Source: Planctomonas sp. JC2975 | GTDB taxonomy: Bacteria > Actinomycetota > Actinomycetes > Actinomycetales > Microbacteriaceae | DNA: 64,000 nucleotides | Assembly: GCF_012985205.1 (NCBI RefSeq) | Contig: NZ_JABEKS010000001.1 | Span: 1,488,001-1,552,000 of the forward strand | Reading direction: 5' to 3' | Part shown: positions 59,563 to 64,000 of the stretch, piece by piece | Numbering within the stretch: position 1 is the stretch's first letter | Layout: each line of letters starts with the position of its first letter | Notes under the pieces: model-generated | Told to the model about the DNA's origin: nothing | The model's database searches: none | The model's input: the letters and a program-made list of their open reading frames with translations, nothing else | Position numbers and translations under genes: made by a program

Positions 59563-60794
59563 GCGTCCGCCACGAGGTCGCCGAGCGGCACGGTCGGATC
59601 CGCCAGCCGAGCCTCGTCCACCGGTCGTGCGGAACGGATGAGTCCCTGAACCTGCTCGTTCACATCCCACACGTTCACGTTCATGCCGGCCACCACACGT
59701 CCCTCGCCGGTCACCCAGAAGGAGACGAACTCGCGCGCCGCCAGGTCTCCGCGGTACACGACATGGGTCCCGGGCATCAGCGGGGCGTATCCCGAGAACT
59801 CCATGCCGAGGTCGAATTGGTCCGTATAGAAATAGGGGATGTCGTCGTACTCGACGCCGCGATCGAGCATGTTGAGTGCAGCGGTGCGGCCCGTGCCGAT
59901 CGCATTCGCCCAGTGCTCGCTGCGCAGCTGCCGCCCGAGCACCGGATGGAACGGGTCGGCCGCGTCTCCGGCGGCGAAAACGTCGGAGAATCCGGCGTGC
60001 ATCCCGGCGTCGACCAGGATGCCGTTCTCCACCTCGAATCCCGCATCCTCCGCGATGCCCACGAGCGGAACGGCTCCGATCCCGACGACCACCAGGTCGG
60101 CGTCGACCTCGCCTGCGCTGTGCACGACACCTGTCACGCGCCCATCCGCGACGCGGAACGCCTGCACGTCCGCACCGCGCACGAGCCTTACGCCGTGATC
60201 CAGGTGGAGCCCGGCGAACACCTCGCCCAGCTCGTCGTCCAGGGCCGCCGACAACGGGACCTCCGAGTGCGACACCACGGTCACCTCGTTGCCGAAGCCT
60301 CGCACGGTGGCGGCCACCTCCATGCCGATCCAGCCCGAACCGACCACGACGACGCGCTTGTCCCCGGCCTCCGTGGCCTCTCTGATACCGCGGGAGTCTT
60401 CGAGTGTTCGCAGGTAGTGGATGCCCTCCGCATCCGCTCCCGGGACGTCCAGCCTGCGCGGCGCGGCGCCCGTGGCGAGCAGCAGGCGATCAAACGGCAC
60501 CGTCGCGCCACCCTCCAGCACCACCTTGCGGCCGTCGGTGTCCAGCGAGCGCGCGTGCTGTCCGGAACGCACGTCGACGTCGTGCTCGTGCCACCAGGCA
60601 TCCGGCTGCACCCACAGTTCGGACTCGTCGAGCCGCGCGAGGAAGGCCTTGGAGAGCGGCGGCCGGATGTACGGCTTGTGCGCCTCTCCGGCGATCAGCG
60701 TGATGTGTCCGTCGAAGCCCTCGTCCCTCAGTGTGGATGCCGCTGTGCCGGCCGCGAGACCGCCTCCGACGATGACGAATTCCGAAGCTGACAT
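59559..60794 (-). CDS. NAD(P)H-dependent ferredoxin reductase-like flavoprotein (copy 2)
   Basis: A 411-residue paralogue of the flavoprotein at 26545-27774. FAD motif V-I-V-G-G-G-L-A-A-G-T, Y-I-R-P-P-L-S-K-A-F-L, NAD motif V-G-S-G-W-I-G-M-E-V, and V-F-A-A-G-D-A-A-D. No redox disulfide, so it is an oxygenase-type ferredoxin reductase. No oxygenase is present in the window. Coupled to FolP2-like and RibD-like genes. Confidence 0.88.
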   Translation of the reverse strand: MSASEFVIVGGGLAAGTAASTLRDEGFDGHITLIAGEAHKPYIRPPLSKAFLARLDESELWVQPDAWWHEHDVDVRSGQHARSLDTDGRKVVLEGGATVPFDRLLLATGAAPRRLDVPGADAEGIHYLRTLEDSRGIREATEAGDKRVVVVGSGWIGMEVAATVRGFGNEVTVVSHSEVPLSAALDDELGEVFAGLHLDHGVRLVRGADVQAFRVADGRVTGVVHSAGEVDADLVVVGIGAVPLVGIAEDAGFEVENGILVDAGMHAGFSDVFAAGDAADPFHPVLGRQLRSEHWANAIGTGRTAALNMLDRGVEYDDIPYFYTDQFDLGMEFSGYAPLMPGTHVVYRGDLAAREFVSFWVTGEGRVVAGMNVNVWDVNEQVQGLIRSARPVDEARLADPTVPLGDLVADA

Positions 60795-61021
60795 CTGGTT
60801 CCTCCCTGCACTGCTGTCGATTCGGCGCCGACGACGCCGTGCTCGTGAACACGCCGACACGGCGCCCGCGTGCATCCGATTCTTCAGTAATCGGCGCCCG
60901 AGTGTGCACAGCGCACACTGTTCGCGCCTCAAGCCGATCCCCGGCTCGCACACGTCACTCCACGGGATGTCGCACGACAGACTCACAGGAAGATTCCAGC
61001 CCACGCGCAGAGACTGAGCGC
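60795..61021. other. Divergent intergenic region
   Basis: This 227-bp gap separates the divergent flavoprotein and two-component system. No gene is supported; no clear promoter hexamers or palindromes are seen. Confidence 0.5.
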
Positions 61022-61714
61022 ATGAGCACCGGACCCCGAATCCTCATCGTCGACGACGAGCCCAACATCCGCGACCTCCTCACCACGAGCCTCCGGTTCG
61101 CCGGATTCGCCGTGCGTGCCGTCGGCAACGGCGCCCAGGCCATCAGCGCGGTGCTCGAGGAGGAGCCCGACCTCATCATCCTCGATGTGATGCTGCCGGA
61201 CATGAACGGTTTCGGCGTCACGAAGCGTCTGCGGGGCGCGGGATACACGGCGCCGATCCTGTTCCTCACCGCCAAAGACGACACCGAGGACAAGATCACC
61301 GGTCTCACCGTCGGCGGCGACGACTACGTGACCAAGCCGTTCAGCCTCGACGAGATCGTCGCGCGCATCAAGGCCATCCTCCGCCGCACGATGCAGGCGG
61401 ACGACGACGCGATCATCCGCGCGGGCGAGCTCACCATGGACCAGGACACGCACGAGGTCTTCGTCGGCGACACCCCCATCGAGCTCTCCCCCACCGAGTT
61501 CAAGTTGCTGCGCTACCTCATGCTCAACCCGAACCGCGTGCTGTCGAAGGCTCAGATCCTCGACCACGTGTGGGAGTACGACTTCAACGGCGACGCCGGC
61601 ATCGTCGAGAGCTACATCTCCTACCTGCGCCGAAAGGTGGATGCGCACTCCAGCGAGCCGCTCATCCAGACCAAACGCGGCTTCGGCTACATGCTGAAGG
61701 CCGCGAAGTCCTAG
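61022..61714 (+). CDS. OmpR/PhoB-family response regulator
   Basis: A 230-residue response regulator. The receiver has acidic D-D-E at 11-13, phospho-acceptor D55 in L-I-I-L-D-V-M-L-P-D, and K in V-T-K-P-F-S. The C-terminal winged helix (about 135-228) has E-F-K-L-L-R-Y-L-M and V-D-A-H-S-S-E-P-L-I-Q-T-K-R-G-F-G-Y. It is the partner of the kinase 138 bp downstream. Resembles the TcrX/TrcR type of actinobacteria. Regulon unknown. Confidence 0.92.
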   Translation: MSTGPRILIVDDEPNIRDLLTTSLRFAGFAVRAVGNGAQAISAVLEEEPDLIILDVMLPDMNGFGVTKRLRGAGYTAPILFLTAKDDTEDKITGLTVGGDDYVTKPFSLDEIVARIKAILRRTMQADDDAIIRAGELTMDQDTHEVFVGDTPIELSPTEFKLLRYLMLNPNRVLSKAQILDHVWEYDFNGDAGIVESYISYLRRKVDAHSSEPLIQTKRGFGYMLKAAKS

Positions 61715-61852
61715 GTCGTGTCGGCCAACTCGTGGCGGCCCTATTCCACTCTGCGGTGACAAGCCGTTCTCCCAGCCCGGGCCGCTTAGGCTCCTACGTG
61801 TGAGGCAGGCTGCAATCTCGACGACGCGATTCGCTCTGCGACGCGGCGCCGC

Positions 61853-63655
61853 GTGCGCCGCTGGAACAAGGTACGCGTCGGCCCAGCCGCGCCGCGCCCG
61901 GCAGGGACGAGAGCCGAAGTGATACTCGATCACTGGAATTCGATCTCGCTCCGTACGAAGATCACGGGCGTCACGGTGCTCGTGCTCACGTTCGGCCTGC
62001 TCGTCGCCGGCCTCGGCACGATGCTCCTGTTCAAACCGGTGCTGATCAACCTCTTCGACCAGCAGCTCAAGGCGATCGCCGCCCAGCCGGACAGCATCAA
62101 CGCCATCCTCCCCGACCAGGCCAAGTCCTCCAGCGGCCCGGTGTTGGGACAGGCGGGCACCGCGAGCTACTACGTCGCCCTGTACGGCTCAGACGGTCAG
62201 CTCATGCAGGAGAACTGGACCGCGGTTCCGGACGGCAAGAAGCCCGCCGTGCCCAGCTCCTTATCGCTCGAGCAGGGAGCCGCATGCGCGAACGAGGGCG
62301 CCGGCTGGGTGCAGAGCCGTGACGGATCCGGATCCTTCCGCAGCGTGTGCGCCGTCGTCCAGCTGCGCGGACAGACGCCGACCTACGGAACGGCGATCAT
62401 CGCCATCTCGACCGCGCCCCTCGACAACACGCTGGCGAGCTACCTCTCCATCTTCTTCAGCTTCGGTGTCATCGTCGTCATCATCGGCGCGTTCCTCACC
62501 CGTGCCCTCGTGACGACCACCTTCCGGCCACTCCGCGAGGTGGAGCGCACGGCAGCCGAGATCGCCGACGGCGACTTCAGTCAGCGCCTCGGCGGCGCGA
62601 CGCCCAACACCGAAGTCGGCCGGCTGAACCGCTCGCTGAACACCATGCTGAACCGCATCGACCGGGCCTTCAAAGACCGGGCGCGCAGCATCGAGCAGAT
62701 GCGACGGTTCGTCGGTGATGCCAGTCACGAGCTGCGCACCCCCCTCGTCTCCGTGCGCGGCTACGCAGAGCTCTACCGCATGGGTGCACTGCAGACGCCG
62801 GAAGAGGTCGCTCAGGCCATGGAGCGCATCGAGAAGGAGGCCGTGCGCATGGGCCTCCTCGTGGAGGACCTCCTGGAGCTCGCCCGCCTCGACGAGACGA
62901 AGCCGCTCAACCTCGGCATCGTCGATCTCGTTCCGCTCGCACACGACGCCGCGCTCGACGCGAACGCGGGCAACCCCGATCGCGCCGTCTCCGTGCAGTT
63001 GTCACTGCCGCCCCTGCCTCCGCCCCCGCCGGGGCCGTCGATCGCAGGAGCAGCGGATGCCCACCAGGAGGAGAGCGCAGCGGAACCGGCCCCCACGCGT
63101 TCCGCTGGCGGCGAGTCGTCCCGGAACACGGGATCGCAGGGTCCCATCGGGTTCGCCGGCGCGACCCTGGCCCGCCTGCGGCGCCGGCCGCGCAAGGCGG
63201 ATCCGGGCGTGGAGACGGCTCCGCTCGAGCTGGCAGACATCCCGGAACCGCCGCGCGTACGCGCACTGGTGATGGCCGAGGAGAACAAGCTCAGGCAGGT
63301 CATCGCGAACCTGATCGGCAACGCGGTGCGATACACCCCGTCTGGCAGCCCGATCGAGATCGGTGTCTCGGTCGATCGAGACCGCGATGTCGCGGTCCTC
63401 TCGGTGATCGACCACGGCGAGGGCATCCCGCCGCAGATCAGGGAGAAGATCTTCCAGCGCTTCTGGCGGGCCGACACCTCGCGCACCCGCGAGACCGGCG
63501 GCAGCGGTCTCGGCCTGGCTATCGTCGCCTCGATCGTCGGCGCCCACCACGGCACCGTGGAGGCCGTCGAGACCCCCGGCGGCGGTGCGACCTTCCAGGT
63601 GACCCTCCCGCTGGTCGATTCGCCGCATGCACCGAAGACCGCCGCAACGGCCTGA
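61853..63655 (+). CDS. Sensor histidine kinase with proline-rich insert
   Basis: A 600-residue membrane kinase: TM1 (about 36-58), extracytoplasmic sensor (about 60-190), TM2 (about 195-217), HAMP, and HisKA with phospho-acceptor H292 (A-S-H-E-L-R-T-P-L). The ATPase domain has the N box L-I-G-N-A-V-R-Y-T-P, D-H-G-E-G-I, F-Q-R-F-W and G-G-S-G-L-G-L-A-I-V. An 83-residue Pro/Ala/Arg-rich insert (about 385-467) interrupts the start of the ATPase domain, unusual for this family. GTG 61853 (a GTG at 61919 is the alternative). Confidence 0.9.
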   Translation: MRRWNKVRVGPAAPRPAGTRAEVILDHWNSISLRTKITGVTVLVLTFGLLVAGLGTMLLFKPVLINLFDQQLKAIAAQPDSINAILPDQAKSSSGPVLGQAGTASYYVALYGSDGQLMQENWTAVPDGKKPAVPSSLSLEQGAACANEGAGWVQSRDGSGSFRSVCAVVQLRGQTPTYGTAIIAISTAPLDNTLASYLSIFFSFGVIVVIIGAFLTRALVTTTFRPLREVERTAAEIADGDFSQRLGGATPNTEVGRLNRSLNTMLNRIDRAFKDRARSIEQMRRFVGDASHELRTPLVSVRGYAELYRMGALQTPEEVAQAMERIEKEAVRMGLLVEDLLELARLDETKPLNLGIVDLVPLAHDAALDANAGNPDRAVSVQLSLPPLPPPPPGPSIAGAADAHQEESAAEPAPTRSAGGESSRNTGSQGPIGFAGATLARLRRRPRKADPGVETAPLELADIPEPPRVRALVMAEENKLRQVIANLIGNAVRYTPSGSPIEIGVSVDRDRDVAVLSVIDHGEGIPPQIREKIFQRFWRADTSRTRETGGSGLGLAIVASIVGAHHGTVEAVETPGGGATFQVTLPLVDSPHAPKTAATA

Positions 63656-63886
63656 CCGCCCGCCGCTCAACGCCCGATCCCGACTCCCACCGTGACGCTC
63701 TCCGCGCGTCGACCGATCGGACGCCCGCCGCCGCGTCCGCCGTGATTGTGCCTGCGCCGGCTCTCACATCGGCTCCGATCATCTGCATCCGAATTCGCGA
63801 CGCAGAGGCGAACGCGCGCGTAATTGCGAGGTCGGCGCCACGGCCGACAGATCCGCGGCACCGCATTGCGGACAGGAATGCAGGAA
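63656..63886. other. Intergenic region, no gene seen
   Basis: Follows the kinase stop. Only short frames with poor codon use are present and I see no RNA gene. It leads into the 34-bp repeat array at 63887. Confidence 0.5.
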
Positions 63887-64000
63887 TACCCCTCCCCATC
63901 TGGTAAGGGCAATAGGGCTGTACCCCTCCCCATTCGGCAAACATCAATAGCGAATACCCCTCCCCTTCTGGTACTCGACTATTGCTCGGACCCCTCCCCC
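63887..64000. repeat. 34-bp-period tandem array of TACCCCTCCCC
   Basis: TACCCCTCCCC begins at exactly 63887, 63921 and 63955, and GACCCCTCCCC at 63989, a perfect 34-bp period running to the window end. The next bases are partly conserved (TCTGG or TTCGG), and each unit holds CAATAG or CTATTG about 10 bp before the next core. The rest varies. On the opposite strand each core is GGGGAGGGG, so neighbouring units could form G-quadruplexes. The period is not a multiple of 3, so it is not coding. Confidence 0.85.

Noticed and set aside
63887-64000. CRISPR array
   Set aside because: Period is 34 bp with an 11-bp core; CRISPR repeat-spacer units are about 60-75 bp and no cas genes are nearby.

Overview
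This window reads as chromosomal DNA of a high-GC actinobacterium, most likely family Microbacteriaceae (Micrococcales). Supporting this are the strong GC bias at third codon positions, frequent GTG/TTG starts, GGAGG-type or leaderless starts, and lineage-typical housekeeping genes: a DUF3027 / DUF2530 / C-terminally extended cold-shock gene cluster, XPB helicase next to a helicase-associated protein, an IdeR/DtxR repressor near serC, a FolP2-like protein, the actinobacterial HNH protein and a DUF6458 protein. No tRNA, rRNA, phage, transposase or CRISPR array was seen. Genus-level assignment is inference.

Region by region. 0-9 kb: accessory small genes (phosphopantetheinyl transferase, methyltransferases, a glycosyltransferase, a maltose-type acetyltransferase, LtrA, FMN-binding proteins) with a LacI remnant and a frameshifted methyltransferase. 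9-18 kb: two sortase-type surface proteins (LPSTG and LAATG signals) flank a VOC-HxlR pair, an FMN-binding protein, an unusual HATPase-LuxR fusion regulator divergent from a glutathione-independent formaldehyde dehydrogenase, and a GlcG-like protein. 18-26 kb: an EF-G-like tetracycline-type ribosomal protection protein with an overlapping leader ORF, a frameshifted phosphoesterase, an LLM flavoprotein, and a six-gene minus-strand run (tetR, zinc-less dehydrogenase, SnoaL, two GNATs, VOC) with a clear TetR operator. 26-39 kb: ferredoxin-reductase-like flavoprotein, transaldolase and folE, an ArsR-like Cys-containing regulator, a hydrolase, a divergent glutamine amidotransferase / carboxylate-amine ligase pair, DUF2252, GH15 and small membrane proteins. 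39-47 kb: a gene-poor stretch, then an M20 peptidase and DcuA/B-type transporter divergent from an APC permease, MFS transporter and membrane protein. 47-64 kb: core functions (HerA-like ATPase, HNH protein, NlpC/P60 hydrolase, DtxR, SerC, DUF2530/DUF3027/Csp, XPB pair, RibD-like reductase, FolP2-like protein, a second ferredoxin reductase, and an OmpR-type two-component system).

The most unusual signals are non-coding or regulatory. A 20-codon histidine-rich leader peptide is followed immediately by an intrinsic terminator ahead of the HNH gene (48.83-48.92 kb). An exact 34-bp-period array of TACCCCTCCCC runs off the right end (63.887 kb onward). A strong-RBS leader ORF overlaps the start of the ribosomal protection gene (20.05-20.18 kb). 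Several clean inverted repeats sit beside regulator genes (12.27, 14.97 and 25.85 kb). Genes appear to act mainly as small local operons; no single large multi-gene system of obviously new type is visible.
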